Shown here in pieces: positions 37,449 through 48,689 of a DNA stretch of 64,000 bases. A model generated the notes under the pieces. It had not been told where the DNA came from. It was given only the letters and a program-made list of their open reading frames with translations, and made no database searches. The translations under genes were made by a program, and so were the position numbers. Source of the DNA: Artemisia argyi (lineage: Eukaryota > Streptophyta > Magnoliopsida > Asterales > Asteraceae); contig CM060704.1 of the NCBI GenBank assembly GCA_030686995.1, forward strand, positions 113,459,042 through 113,523,041, written 5' to 3'. Numbering within the stretch: the first letter of the stretch is position 1; every line of letters starts with the position of its first letter.

Positions 37449-39835
37449 CCCTCCCTTTCCCCCTTGTTGCCGTCCACTTCCACACACACCAACACCATAC
37501 CCTTTGCTCTTTTCCTTCCAAGTTTCATGCAAGATTCAAGTGCTAGTTCAAGGTTGAAACTCTAGTTAGGTTATCATTCATCAAATACTTCCATAACCTC
37601 ATATATTTTGGTGATTTCTCTTGAGTTTAAATCCACTCAATTCACCTAAACCTTCATCATCCATCTTTCAAGAATACCAAGGGTAGAAAGATTTCATGAA
37701 GTGGAGTGGGTTGAAGCAAGTCTACCAAAGTCCTATCCTTACATGTTAACTTCCTTTCATCTTTGAAAGCCAAAAGTTGTGAGCCAAACCCTAACTTGAT
37801 TCTTGTTAAATAATCATGTTCATGTTATTTACATGTTATTCTTGCTATATTATGTCTTGTAGTTATGTCCATGATGTATAAAAGTGAGCAAAACAAGTTA
37901 TTGTTATTGATTGACAAGATAAGTTACTAAAACAAGTAAACTAGTGACTTTCTTGGTAAGACCTGATTAAAATGGTAAAAATATGATGTTGGATCATTAC
38001 ATATTACAGTAGAGGACTTAACAAGGAAACCATAGCAATTTGAACCACCCAAAACGAGTATACGAGTCAAAAGTTATGGCGATTTGAAATTACCAAAGAT
38101 TTCCGGCAAAACTGCCAAATAGCTTCCTGATCAAATTTGGGTTTTGAAAGTCCTACTTCTGGTCCGATTCATCAAAAAGTTAAAACACGAAAGTTGTCCG
38201 GAACGACGTTTTCGTTCAGGGACAAAGAAGCTCGAGCCCTAAAAACGCTTTCCGAGTAATAAATTTCTTCAAAATCAAAACAGCCCATTTTTAGCCAAAG
38301 TCATTACATATAAGTTATGGTTTATGAAGACCAAAGGGGTCTTATGACCTAGAATCAAGACCACAACCATGGATAGAGCCAAGGTTGAGTCTCATGACCT
38401 TGGAACAAGGACCAAAGGTCATGGCTAGGCCATGACGAAACGACCATACAAGCTTATTTAGGCGTAAACATGAAACAAGGAATTAGCGAGAACTTGAACA
38501 AGCAATTTGGATCTACTTCACTTAAAAGGGAACCATGAGATATTACCAAGAGAAAATGGTCATACAAAACTTATGAAACATACCCTAATAACAATCTTCA
38601 TGTACTAATAAACTTTCCTAAGTTTATTCAAATATCGGACAAGTAACTTTTCGGGTCAAAACTTATATCTATATATTTCATCAACTACTACAATAGTAGG
38701 GAGCCTCATGTGAGGAGTTCATTATGTAAGCCGTCGAGTTGAGTTGTGGATTTACGAGTTAAAGTGTCCTGGCTCCTCGAACGCTTACTAACATGACTTC
38801 TGAATTATGTCGGCCCGAACGGTAGTAAACGATATACAAAACATACATGTTTCATGAATCATTTCTTTCAAAGACTTACATTATACATCATACCACATCA
38901 TGGACTAAATGCAAGATATATATATAGGCACTACTTCATATTCATTACTCCGATCCTAAGTCACAACATTCTATTATAGGTTGCTCGTAGAAACCTTCGC
39001 GATTCGACCGTTACATTCCTTACTTGCTATCTTACTTAAGGTGAGTTCATAGCCCCACTTTCGATTACTTAATCGTTTTACAAACCCTTGGGGGAAATAC
39101 ATGCTATTTATAACCGAGCACAATGTTTTTAAATTGTATGCTTACCTGATTGTTTTATTATCACTAAGTACCAGCCTTGCTAAACCGATATCCTTGATTA
39201 TGAACCATTTAATCACTAGCAATAGTGAGCGCGAATATTAATAATAGGCCTATTGGGATTGACGAATCCCATTTGTATTGACTAAGTTCAAACAAATGCA
39301 TTAATATTTGAGATTTAGGTATGTTAGCAAAGTACCTACCGGGATAAATCTGCCGATCGATATTGGTACACGTTAACGTTATGGTGTCATAAGCTTAGTG
39401 TATAATACATGTTCCGGGCGTATAATAACGTAGCCTACCTGTTTTGTTTTCCAAACATTGGTGTGAGCCTATAACTCACACTACCAACATATTGTGTTCA
39501 ATCGATTTAACAAACTCTATGAATATCACTCAACCTTTGTGTTGACCTCTCAAGCATGTATTTCAGGTTCATGACGATCAAGGATGGGACGGAAGGGCAC
39601 GGATACTCAAGAGGGCTATAAATTTTATTATCATTCAAAACTCATTTATTATACATTGTAAACATGGAACCAATTGGGACCTCATTTTGTAATCTCTGAT
39701 ATTTATATAATTTGAATGATAAACCTTTTCAAAACGACTCAATTGGAGTTCGTTTTCTATCATTGTGACTATTGTGCCGTCGAGTAACACCCAGTTTGAA
39801 TTCCGCTGCATCCATGAATTGGGGGTGTTACAGAT

Positions 39836-39848
39836 TGGTACCAGAGCC
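39836..39848 (+). promoter_or_regulatory. Primer-binding site of element E
   Basis: TGGTACCAGAGCC, one base from the tRNA-iMet site, 3 bp after the 5' LTR. Confidence 0.85.
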
Positions 39849-40042
39849 ATGGTTATAGAGAAACGGGTCTAATGGAGACCTAAACTATAACTACAATCAC
39901 AAACAAAAGCATTTTATAGCCTTCCGCTCTCCGTGTCTTCCATCCTCCAGACGATTATGGACTTAGTAAGCATGTTATGCTACACAAACATAATTGCATA
40001 TTAATATATGTACCCTAAACGTAATTGAGCATTTCCTCGTAA

Positions 40043-40190
40043 GCATTTTATGCTACATGAACACATATAAGTATATTGATATATACACACTAGGCATTTT
40101 ATGCTACATGAACACATATAAGTATATTGATATATACACACTAGGCATTTTATGCTACATGAACATATTAGTATATTGATATATAAACTC
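40043..40190. repeat. 51-bp tandem repeat, about 3 copies
   Basis: Units begin GCATTTTATGCTACATGAAC at 40043, 40094 and 40145. A more diverged relative starts near 39969. Confidence 0.85.
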
Positions 40191-40300
40191 GGTTTATTTT
40201 CAATCATTTATCTAAACAATAGACTAAACATATCTGTGTATGCCTATTCTAAGGCATTTCGGCACAGCCACACTCTCCCAATCATGTTCCTACTCCAACA

Positions 40301-40781
40301 TTCATTTTCCAAGACATTGTGAGATACAATGGTCTCATTCATTTTCCAAGACATTGTGAGATACAATGGTCTCATTCATTTTTCAAGACATTGTGAGATA
40401 CAATGGTCTCATTCATTTTCCAAGACATTGTGAGATACAATGGTCTCATTCATTTTTCAAGACATTGTGAGATACAATGGTCTCATTCATTTTCCAAGAC
40501 ATTGTGAGATACAATGGTCTCATTCATTTTTCAAGACATTGTGAGATACAATGGTCTCATTCATTTTTCAAGACATTGTGAGATACAATGGTCTCATTCA
40601 TTTTCCAAGACATTGTGAGATACAATGGTCTCATTCATTTTTCAAGACATTGTGAGATACAATGGCCTCATTCATTTTTCAAGACATTGTGAGATACAAT
40701 GGCCTCATTCATTTTCCAAGACATTGTGAGATACAATGGTCTCATTCATTTTCCAAGACATTGTATGATACAATGGTCTTA
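40301..40781. repeat. 37-bp tandem repeat, 13 copies
   Basis: The phrase AAGACATTGT recurs every 37 bp from 40311 to 40755. Each unit contains an internal inverted repeat CATTGT-GAGAT-ACAATG. Units differ mostly at one C/T site (TTTTCCAAG or TTTTTCAAG) and another C/T site (GGTCTC or GGCCTC). Decayed relatives continue to about 40875. Confidence 0.92.
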
Positions 40782-41317
40782 ATCATTTCTCAAATGATTT
40801 GAGTCACACAATGACTAACCTACTTCCTAGACATTGTGAATTACACAATGGTCTAACCTACTTCCGAGACATTGTGTTTTGTGCAAATGGTCTCTAGAAT
40901 TATTCCATCACATCATCAATATCATTTCTTATGATATCAAAAACCCGTCACAATCTATCGATTTCAAAACAAGAAATATGAGATTTCTAAAGGACAAACT
41001 AATCCATCATCGACAAAAGCTGAACTTTCTCTACATTCATCAAAGTTTTCTTATGAAACCTTCATTATTAAAAGTTCGTGATCCTGGCCAAGTATGTTCT
41101 ATTTTAGAACTACTTAAAACTTCCTTTCCATACGTATCTACCCTTACTACCTTCTATTCAATGGAATATGAAAACATACGTTACAAGTCTTGTATGGACG
41201 GGACTTGCAACTTAAGGGTTTGACATCGCCTTTGTTTAGTGGACAGTTTCCCGAAAGCAATGGACATATCACAAGTATACCTAATTTAGGTATTTGAAAA
41301 TTTTATCGAACCTTGGC

Positions 41318-41383
41318 TAAATATAGACTAGTCACCTATATTTAACCTAGGGACAGTGGAATATAGTCTGACTAACTATATTC
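41318..41383 (+). other. Adjacent hairpins with complementary loops, element E
   Basis: TAAATATAG-ACTAGTCAC-CTATATTTA (41318-41344) and GAATATAGT-CTGACTA-ACTATATTC (41359-41383), both with 9-bp perfect stems. Loop 1 contains TAGTCA and loop 2 contains TGACTA, its complement. GACTAGTC at 41326-41333 is a palindrome. Order and loops match array D, while the stems differ. Confidence 0.8.
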
Positions 41384-42171
41384 GACTTAAAATTTTCAAA
41401 TACTGAGAGTAGTTATACTAGGGTTATGTTTAGGTTGATTTCCTACATGAACTCGATAAAACCACCAGAATACATTAAAACAATCTAGAGACACGATAAT
41501 GTCTTACCACTCAGCGAAATCTTAACACCTTATTTGTGTTACCTAATTTCATTCTTGAAATTTTTCATTTATGAGATAATCCGAACTACTATCTTGGGAT
41601 AGTTATCAATTATTCTCTTCATCCTGTAGAAGTACCATCCTGTTTAGGATACCATTCCATCATAAACTTTTAAAATCTCTTAAGATTTTTAAAGCAAACT
41701 CAACATCTATACCTAAGAGTATTAATGTTAAGCATACACTACACACTTTTATTCATCAACATATCATAACATTATCTTTACAACCGTTGGAACCACAAGC
41801 TCATTTACAGATTTTGATGCACTTTTAAAGCTCAAATCATCCTTAGTTACACCACAAGTACCCTCATCAGCTTTACAAGTTTGAATATTCATCTTGTACT
41901 TTTGGAACACCAGTATCATCTCATAATACACTACCTTGTAACTCACCGGCTAAGTATGAATGTTGTGTTGGGAATTCTTGAGTAGGATGATTTATAATGT
42001 CCTTATTTGAATGGATTGGGATGCCTTTTCATTTAAATAAAGAAATTATAAATCATCGAACCATACGTTTATATTCCTTTAGTTACATTGTTTGGGATGC
42101 CTCTTTATGTAAATAAAGAATTATAAACAAGTGGGCTTATTTATATCCGAAATAACATAAGTATGAAGTCA

Positions 42172-42250
42172 ACCTACATTACATTGCTCGGGTATGGCTT
42201 GATACCTACATTACATTGCTCGGGTATGGCATGATACCTACATTATATTC
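42172..42250. repeat. 32-bp tandem repeat, about 2.4 copies
   Basis: ACCTACATTACATTGCTCGG units start at 42172, 42204 and 42236 (partial). Confidence 0.85.
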
Positions 42251-42349
42251 GCCACAAGAAATCCTATCTTTTCACCGACATCGCTTCAAACCATGACATA
42301 AACACTAGGTACAACAACCGATTACCTACTAGACTATGATTGCGACTAC

Positions 42350-42625
42350 TATCCCAATTTCCATTGATATTCCACTACTATATCAATTTCCATTTATTGA
42401 ATTCCTATGTAAATTGCTATTGTTGTTCAACTGTTATATCAATTGCTATTGATACTTGACAACTATATCAATTTCCATTTTGATATTTAACTATATCAAT
42501 TTCTGTACAACTACTATATCCATTTCTATTAATAATCGACTGCTATATCAATTTTCTTTGATATTCGACTATTATATGGATCTCTACTGATATTCAACCA
42601 TGTTATCAATCTCTATTGACACACC
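42350..42625. repeat. Degenerate tandem repeat around TATCAATTTC
   Basis: About ten imperfect units of roughly 25-35 bp combine CTATATCAATTTC with TTGATATTC-type phrases. The copies are irregular and a precise period cannot be given by eye. Confidence 0.55.
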
Positions 42626-42729
42626 ATATTCTGAGACAAATCAAACTACATCACTAGTAATTCCAGACTTTGGTCCTCATAAGTAACCACACATCTTTAT
42701 CGACACCACTCCAACATATGACACACAAA

Positions 42730-42766
42730 GAACTTCGGGACGAAGTTCCCCGTAAGGGGTAGAGAC
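42730..42766 (+). promoter_or_regulatory. Hairpin and polypurine tract of element E
   Basis: GAACTTCG-GGA-CGAAGTTC (42730-42748, 8-bp perfect stem) followed by AAGGGGTAGAGAC directly before the 3' LTR. The polypurine tract primes plus-strand DNA. The hairpin lies where Tekay/Del-type chromoviruses have a similar conserved phrase. Confidence 0.8.
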
Positions 42767-45700
42767 TGTAACAATTCGCATTTTCAGGATAATTACTATT
42801 CCCGGAAAATTTCACTATTCACTTTTACTATTCATTTTTCCCGAAAATTTTCCCGAAAGTTGATTTTTATTTGATATTCTCAAGTGATAAATCATTTCCA
42901 TGGCAAATTAAATGTTTGACATTCGTCAGATCATTTTCGTGAAAGTTATTAAGGAATTACACGGAATTACACGTTTTAGGGTAAAACGTCATTCAGAAAT
43001 TCTACGTACAACGAAACTCGACCGCGTTAAGTGACCCCGCATCAGAAAAATGTTTGACACACTCATGATTTATTTGAGAATTAATCGTGACTGAGAAAAA
43101 TATGACCAAAGACTTCCCGGCAGGTCACCCAAGCCTGTACTACTCTCGCATAAGCACGCTTAACCGTATGGGCGATTAACCGTTAGATCACAAAACGCGT
43201 TTCTAAGACTATTTGAGTTTTCAACTTCTTAGAAAAAGTCAACATATTCTTTCCCTCCTCCATTGACCAAAAATCATCCCTTGATGTTATAAGTCGTTTC
43301 ATGATTTTTAGGCTTACGGTTTGATGTCTAAAAGACATTTAATACCAACCGACACTAGACTGAGCCCAGTCTAGACATTATAAGTCATTTTAAATCATTT
43401 TTATCACATTAGAAAAGTAACATTTTACTTTTCTCAATTTTACGCAATATTCGTACGTTTTACGTATTACGCGTTTTAGACCCGTGTTTCCAGCTTTTAG
43501 CAGGGTTTTGGCACCCGATAGAACCTACCACTCATTTTATATTTTATTATGGACTATATGGACATATTTAACAATACTTTCAAATTCCATAATTTTACGA
43601 CACCCGGTTTTACGTTTTGAGGCTTAATCATTTACGATTGGCATTTCCCGGAGTCAAAACTCATCTAGTAACTTGGATAATATCATCCAAACTCCAACTC
43701 TTGCTCCCTAAGCCTTGTGAACCACCTCTAGGAGGGGGGTTTCACACTTGTGGCAAGATCTCATGCATTGTGCTCTTAGATCCTTACATGTGTTCAACTT
43801 GGTGAACAAGGTTTGACAAGTCAAGGAAAGTAACCTCCTCAAAGGCATATAAAGCCCTCCCTTTCCCCCTTGTTGCCGTCCACTTCCACACACACCAACA
43901 CCATACCCTTTGCTCTTTTCCTTCCAAGTTTCATGCAAGATTCAAGTGCTAGTTCAAGGTTGAAACTCTAGTTAGGTTATCATTCATCAAATACTTCCAT
44001 AACCTCATATATTTTGGTGATTTCTCTTGAGTTTAAATCCACTCAATTCACCTAAACCTTCATCATCCATCTTTCAAGAATACCAAGGGTAGAAAGATTT
44101 CATGAAGTGGAGTGGGTTGAAGCAAGTCTACCAAAGTCCTATCCTTACATGTTAACTTCCTTTCATCTTTGAAAGCCAAAAGTTGTGAGCCAAACCCTAA
44201 CTTGATTCTTGTTAAATAATCATGTTCATGTTATTTACATGTTATTCTTGCTATATTATGTCTTGTAGTTATGTCCATGATGTATAAAAGTGAGCAAAAC
44301 AAGTTATTGTTATTGATTGACAAGATAAGTTACTAAAACAAGTAAACTAGTGACTTTCTTGGTAAGACCTGATTAAAATGGTAAAAATATGATGTTGGAT
44401 CATTACATATTACAGTAGAGGACTTAACAAGGAAACCATAGCAATTTGAACCACCCAAAACGAGTATACGAGTCAAAAGTTATGGCGATTTGAAATTACC
44501 AAAGATTTCCGGCAAAACTGCCAAATAGCTTCCTGATCAAATTTGGGTTTTGAAAGTCCTACTTCTGGTCCGATTCATCAAAAAGTTAAAACACGAAAGT
44601 TGTCCGGAACGACGTTTTCGTTCAGGAATAAAGAAGCTCGAGCCCTGAAAACGCTTTCCGAGTAATAAATTTCTTCAAAATCAAAACAGCCCATTTTTAG
44701 CCAAAGTCATTACATATAAGTTATGGTTTATGAAGACCAAAGGGGTCTTATGACCTAGAATCAAGACCACAACCATGGATAGAGCCAAGGTTGAGTCTCA
44801 TGACCTTGGAACAAGGACCAAAGGTCATGGCTAGGCCATGACGAAACGACCATACAAGCTTATTTAGGCGTAAACATGAAACAAGGAATTAGCGAGAACT
44901 TGAACAAGCAATTTGGATCTACTTCACTTAAAAGGGAACCATGAGATATTACCAAGAGAAAATGGTCATACAAAACTTATGAAACATACCCTAATAACAA
45001 TCTTCATGTACTAATAAACTTTCCTAAGTTTATTCAAATATCGGACAAGTAACTTTTCGGGTCAAAACTTATATCTATATATTTCATCAACTACTACAAT
45101 AGTAGGGAGCCTCATGTGAGGAGTTCATTATGTAAGCCGTCGAGTTGAGTTGTGGATTTACGAGTTAAAGTGTCCTGGCTCCTCGAACGCTTACTAACAT
45201 GACTTCTGAATTATGTCGGCCCGAACGGTAGTAAACGATATACAAAACATACATGTTTCATGAATCATTTCTTTCAAAGACTTACATTATACATCATACC
45301 ACATCATGGACTAAATGCAAGATATATATATAGGCACTACTTCATATTCATTACTCCGATCCTAAGTCACAACATTCTATTATAGGTTGCTCGTAGAAAC
45401 CTTCGCGATTCGACCGTTACATTCCTTACTTGCTATCTTACTTAAGGTGAGTTCATAGCCCCACTTTCGATTACTTAATCGTTTTACAAACCCTTGGGGG
45501 AAATACATGCTATTTATAACCGAGCACAATGTTTTTAAATTGTATGCTTACCTGATTGTTTTATTATCACTAAGTACCAGCCTTGCTAAACCGATATCCT
45601 TGATTATGAACCATTTAATCACTAGCAATAGTGAGCGCGAATATTAATAATAGGCCTATTGGGATTGACGAATCCCATTTGTATTGACTAAGTTCAAACA

Positions 45701-46238
45701 AATGCATTAATATTTGAGATTTAGGTATGTTAGCAAAGTACCTACCGGGATAAATCTGCCGATCGATATTGGTACACGTTAACGTTATGGTGTCATAAGC
45801 TTAGTGTATAATACATGTTCCGGGCGTATAATAACGTAGCCTACCTGTTTTGTTTTCCAAACATTGGTGTGAGCCTATAACTCACACTACCAACATATTG
45901 TGTTCAATCGATTTAACAAACTCTATGAATATCACTCAACCTTTGTGTTGACCTCTCAAGCATGTATTTCAGGTTCATGACGATCAAGGATGGGACGGAA
46001 GGGCACGGATACTCAAGAGGGCTATAAATTTTATTATCATTCAAAACTCATTTATTATACATTGTAAACATGGAACCAATTGGGACCTCATTTTGTAATC
46101 TCTGATATTTATATAATTTGAATGATAAACCTTTTCAAAACGACTCAATTGGAGTTCGTTTTCTATCATTGTGACTATTGTGCCGTCGAGTAACACCCAG
46201 TTTGAATTCCGCTGCATCCATGAATTGGGGGTGTTACA
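42767..46238 (+). repeat. 3' LTR of element E
   Basis: Same length as the 5' LTR. Differences seen are single transitions, for example near 42969, 43197, 43723, 44629-44631 and 44648. Confidence 0.95.
43111..43165 (-). other. 5S rRNA-derived segment in the 3' LTR of E
   Basis: Second copy of the antisense 5S-like segment, identical to that at 36705-36759. Confidence 0.75.
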
Positions 46239-46272
46239 CTTACATTTACTAATCGGGAATTATTACAGTGTC

Positions 46273-47328
46273 ATGTCTTCGAACACCCATCCTATCAGCT
46301 TGTCATCGAATTCAGGAACTGAAGATGTTACTTCAGCCTATGCTACATCAGTTATGCCTATGTCTCCTGCAACAGACAGTTACATGCAAAGCCAGCAGTT
46401 TCTGCCTGCATCTGACACAGAGGCTTCTCCTCTGGCATCATCTGGTCCAATTCGCCAAACTAGGAAAATTCGACAACTTCATCCGTATGAAGCAAGTACT
46501 GTCGTATCACTACCAGCTCTTGTCATACCACCTGAATCAGTTATGCCACTACCACCTGCACCACCTGTGATACCATCACCACCACCTACTATCTTCTACA
46601 GCCAAACCACTACTGTGCCACTAACACCTACTCCCATAGCATCTCCTCCACTAGCATCACCACCTGCAACTAACCGCAGTGTTCCTGTGTCACCTCACCA
46701 AAGGAACTACCCAATCCGCCCAACATCCTCAGATTCCTATGTCCACCGCAGACGCCGAAGGACCCATAAACGAGTAGATGCTCGCAAATGGTCATTCTTG
46801 TTACCAATCATGCATTACTGGAGATCCCAAGAAGGTACACCAACTGCTAGGGAACTTGGGGAAAGTTCTTACTCCACCTCACGAGTTCTCCCAGTCACCG
46901 GGGAACCTATTCATCACACCATACCATTGTTAGCAGCAAGAATGGTTCGTTATGAGGATCGACTCGATTCCATTGCTAGCATACTTAACAAAATCCCTCA
47001 TGAGCATCTCGAAACCTTTGCAAATGATATGGATAGCCTTATAATTGGTCATTTAGCTATGGAAGATAAGGTTGAGAAATTAGATACTCAGTTCTGGGAG
47101 TCAATGGAATTTATAGGAGCACTACGTGGGGCTAAGACTTCAATGGAGATAATGGTAGGAACCTTGGATCTTGAACTTGAGAAGATTAGCACTGAGAACC
47201 TACGTCTTAGGCAAGCATTGCAGGAATCCCGAGCTATGGAAAGGGAAAGAGATCAAACAATGGAAGCCATGTCCACTGCAATCCTAGAACTCCAAAACCG
47301 CATGGACAAAGCCCTAGGAAAACCATGA
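46273..47328 (+). CDS. First ORF of element A (Tekay-type gag-region ORF)
   Basis: The ATG at 46273 is chosen because the upstream in-frame ATG at 46171 lies in the LTR of E. The product has 351 residues. Residues 1-180 are Ser/Thr/Pro-rich with a PPP-rich run. A basic patch (RRRRRTHKR) lies near 195. The C-terminal 130 residues form a Glu/Leu-rich alpha-helical, probably coiled-coil region. It ends in TGA at 47326-47328. Tekay-like gypsy elements of this plant group often carry such a low-complexity plus coiled-coil ORF ahead of the gag capsid region. No capsid or zinc knuckle is present before element F begins. Confidence 0.6.
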   Translation: MSSNTHPISLSSNSGTEDVTSAYATSVMPMSPATDSYMQSQQFLPASDTEASPLASSGPIRQTRKIRQLHPYEASTVVSLPALVIPPESVMPLPPAPPVIPSPPPTIFYSQTTTVPLTPTPIASPPLASPPATNRSVPVSPHQRNYPIRPTSSDSYVHRRRRRTHKRVDARKWSFLLPIMHYWRSQEGTPTARELGESSYSTSRVLPVTGEPIHHTIPLLAARMVRYEDRLDSIASILNKIPHEHLETFANDMDSLIIGHLAMEDKVEKLDTQFWESMEFIGALRGAKTSMEIMVGTLDLELEKISTENLRLRQALQESRAMERERDQTMEAMSTAILELQNRMDKALGKP

Positions 47329-47346
47329 AATCGCAGACTTGTCAGT

Positions 47347-47607
47347 TTAATCAATGTCATTATCATCTTGATTCCTCCCCAATTTGATAGATGATGACTT
47401 CTTATGCTTCTTCTTGGATTTAGAAGTCTTCTTGGATGATTTAGACTTTTGCTTATGAGATTGTTTCTTTTCCTGCACATAAAGCCTAAAATTTTGTACA
47501 AGAGGCCATACAAACTTCTTTAACCTTCTGAACTTCTTCCTTAAGCTCTTAATTTCTACAGCTTGATCATCCATAGTTTTCTTCATCCTCTCCAACTCTC
47601 TAGTCAA
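47347..47607 (-). CDS. Small Lys-rich coiled-coil ORF of element F
   Basis: 86 codons. The first half is a short coiled coil (repeated KSLRKKFRRLKK-like pattern), the second half very Lys/Ser-rich, then an Asp-rich end. It lies 12 bp downstream of the post-pol ORF stop in another frame, so it may be the frameshifted tail of that ORF. It ends at the junction with element A. Confidence 0.45.
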   Translation of the reverse strand: MTRELERMKKTMDDQAVEIKSLRKKFRRLKKFVWPLVQNFRLYVQEKKQSHKQKSKSSKKTSKSKKKHKKSSSIKLGRNQDDNDID

Positions 47608-47618
47608 AGCATAATTAT

Positions 47619-48689
47619 TTAAAGAACAACTCCCTCATCTCCTCCAGGTGTTTGAAGCCCACCTGTGGGAGTAAAATCATTGGGAGTAGGGACTGAAGTA
47701 TGCTCTGAAGCAGTACCTTTTGAAGAAGTACTTTGTGGAGAAGTACCTTCAGCAGAAATAGGTTTTTCCAAAGAAGCTGACACTGAGGGAGTTCTTTCAC
47801 TTAAATCATCATGCTGAGGGGAAACAATAGATGGTGTAGGTGTATGGACTGATTCAGAATGCTCAGAAGTATCAGGTTGATCAGCATCATCAGAATTAGC
47901 AGAACCACTATTGTCAACTTCATCCCTAACAGCCTGTGCTACCTCTAACATGTAAGCATTGAGAGGTGTATTTCTACCAGAAAAATTAACTCCCTTGTGA
48001 GACATAAAGGTAAACACCTTAGGTGGCATCCTAACAGTGGGTACATAATCCTGAGGTTTTTGTATCCCATCTAATGGATTCTCTAAGAGAAGTTGAACAA
48101 ATCTAGGATACATCAGAAAAGGTGAACCAGCCTTAGTATGGGTGATCATACCATCAAGGATCATGTAAGAAAAGTTGAATGGCTGATTGGTAGCTAACCC
48201 AACTAATGCAGAAGCTATAGCATGTCCAAATTGATCCCAAGCAGTACTTTTTGAACTTAAGCAATGAAGTAAAACATGAACAAGATACTTCCAATGAGGA
48301 CTTACCATTGTTTTCTGAAAAGTTAGCATGTTCAAAGCACCTTCATACCCAATGTCTCTCAGTGCATTCCAGATATCTTGTTTAGAAAACAAAACAGAGC
48401 CTCCTTCATCTTCAAATAACAGAACCTCCCTGATCATAGCTTTAGTAACACGAATTGCTCTCCCAGCAACTGTAGCATGAATAACATCCTTGCCATCTTC
48501 AATCTCAGCCCTTGCCGTAGCCCAAAACACCTGTATCCAAGGTCCAATAATCTCTGGGTTGACTAAGAGTGAGTAGTTGATGGTGGTTCCGGTGAGAAAA
48601 TCAATAATACCATGAAAGTCGATATTCCTCTGTGTTTTCTCATGGTTTGCAATCATGTTGTGTTTGTTGATGGTAGGTCGATGTGCCAT
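47619..48689 (-). CDS. Post-pol ORF of element F
   Basis: Intact frame of 356 codons from ATG 48689. About 230 residues form an ordered domain containing MYPRFVQLLLENPL and a Trp-Asp-Gln-Phe segment (WDQFGHAIASALVGL). A long Ser/Thr/Pro/Glu-rich tail follows. Related ORFs after pol are frequent in Asteraceae Sirevirus-type copia elements and are often named longin-like or env-like. Here there is no signal peptide or clear membrane anchor, so an envelope role is not supported. A minus-strand TATA-like box (TTTATAC near 48770) lies about 80 bp upstream. It is the best-preserved ORF of F. Confidence 0.65.
   Translation of the reverse strand: MAHRPTINKHNMIANHEKTQRNIDFHGIIDFLTGTTINYSLLVNPEIIGPWIQVFWATARAEIEDGKDVIHATVAGRAIRVTKAMIREVLLFEDEGGSVLFSKQDIWNALRDIGYEGALNMLTFQKTMVSPHWKYLVHVLLHCLSSKSTAWDQFGHAIASALVGLATNQPFNFSYMILDGMITHTKAGSPFLMYPRFVQLLLENPLDGIQKPQDYVPTVRMPPKVFTFMSHKGVNFSGRNTPLNAYMLEVAQAVRDEVDNSGSANSDDADQPDTSEHSESVHTPTPSIVSPQHDDLSERTPSVSASLEKPISAEGTSPQSTSSKGTASEHTSVPTPNDFTPTGGLQTPGGDEGVVL

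Larger units (their letters stand above)
36361..39832 (+). repeat. 5' LTR of element E
   Basis: TG...CA-bounded. It holds a 5S rRNA-like segment (36705-36759, antisense), a TATA box at 37442-37448 and LTR blocks shared with A and B. Small ORFs inside (about 60-76 codons) are repeated in the 3' LTR and show no domain. Confidence 0.95.
39833..42766 (+). mobile_element. Internal region of element E, non-coding
   Basis: It contains, in order, the primer-binding site, a 51-bp repeat (about 40043-40190), a 37-bp repeat with decayed outer copies (40301-40875), the hairpin pair (41318-41383), a 32-bp repeat (42172-42250), a degenerate TATCAATTTC repeat (about 42350-42625), a hairpin and the polypurine tract. 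The longest frame (40879-41223, 114 codons) starts inside repeat-derived sequence and has no recognisable domain. Confidence 0.8.
36361..46238 (+). mobile_element. Element E: young non-autonomous Tekay-like element (LARD-like)
   Basis: Two LTRs of exactly 3472 bp (36361-39832 and 42767-46238) begin TGTAACAATTC and end GGGGGTGTTACA. By eye they differ at about six sites, all transitions (about 0.2 percent). A perfect duplication CTTAC flanks the element (36356-36360 and 46239-46243). The internal region is 2934 bp with a primer-binding site, tandem repeats, a hairpin pair and a polypurine tract, but no RT, integrase or gag. It lies in the leader of element A, between its primer-binding site and first ORF. 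Confidence 0.95.

Noticed and set aside
40301..40781. Regular 37-bp array considered as a CRISPR
   Set aside because: The units are directly contiguous with no unique spacers, and the setting is a plant retroelement.
37211..43938. 62- and 76-codon ORFs in both LTRs of E (37211-37532 and 43617-43938)
   Set aside because: Same explanation as for D. They overlap the promoter and leader of the LTR and occur on both strands.
47619..48689. Reading the post-pol ORF of F as a retroviral envelope gene
   Set aside because: No signal peptide, transmembrane anchor or cleavage motif is visible. The position alone does not support an envelope function.
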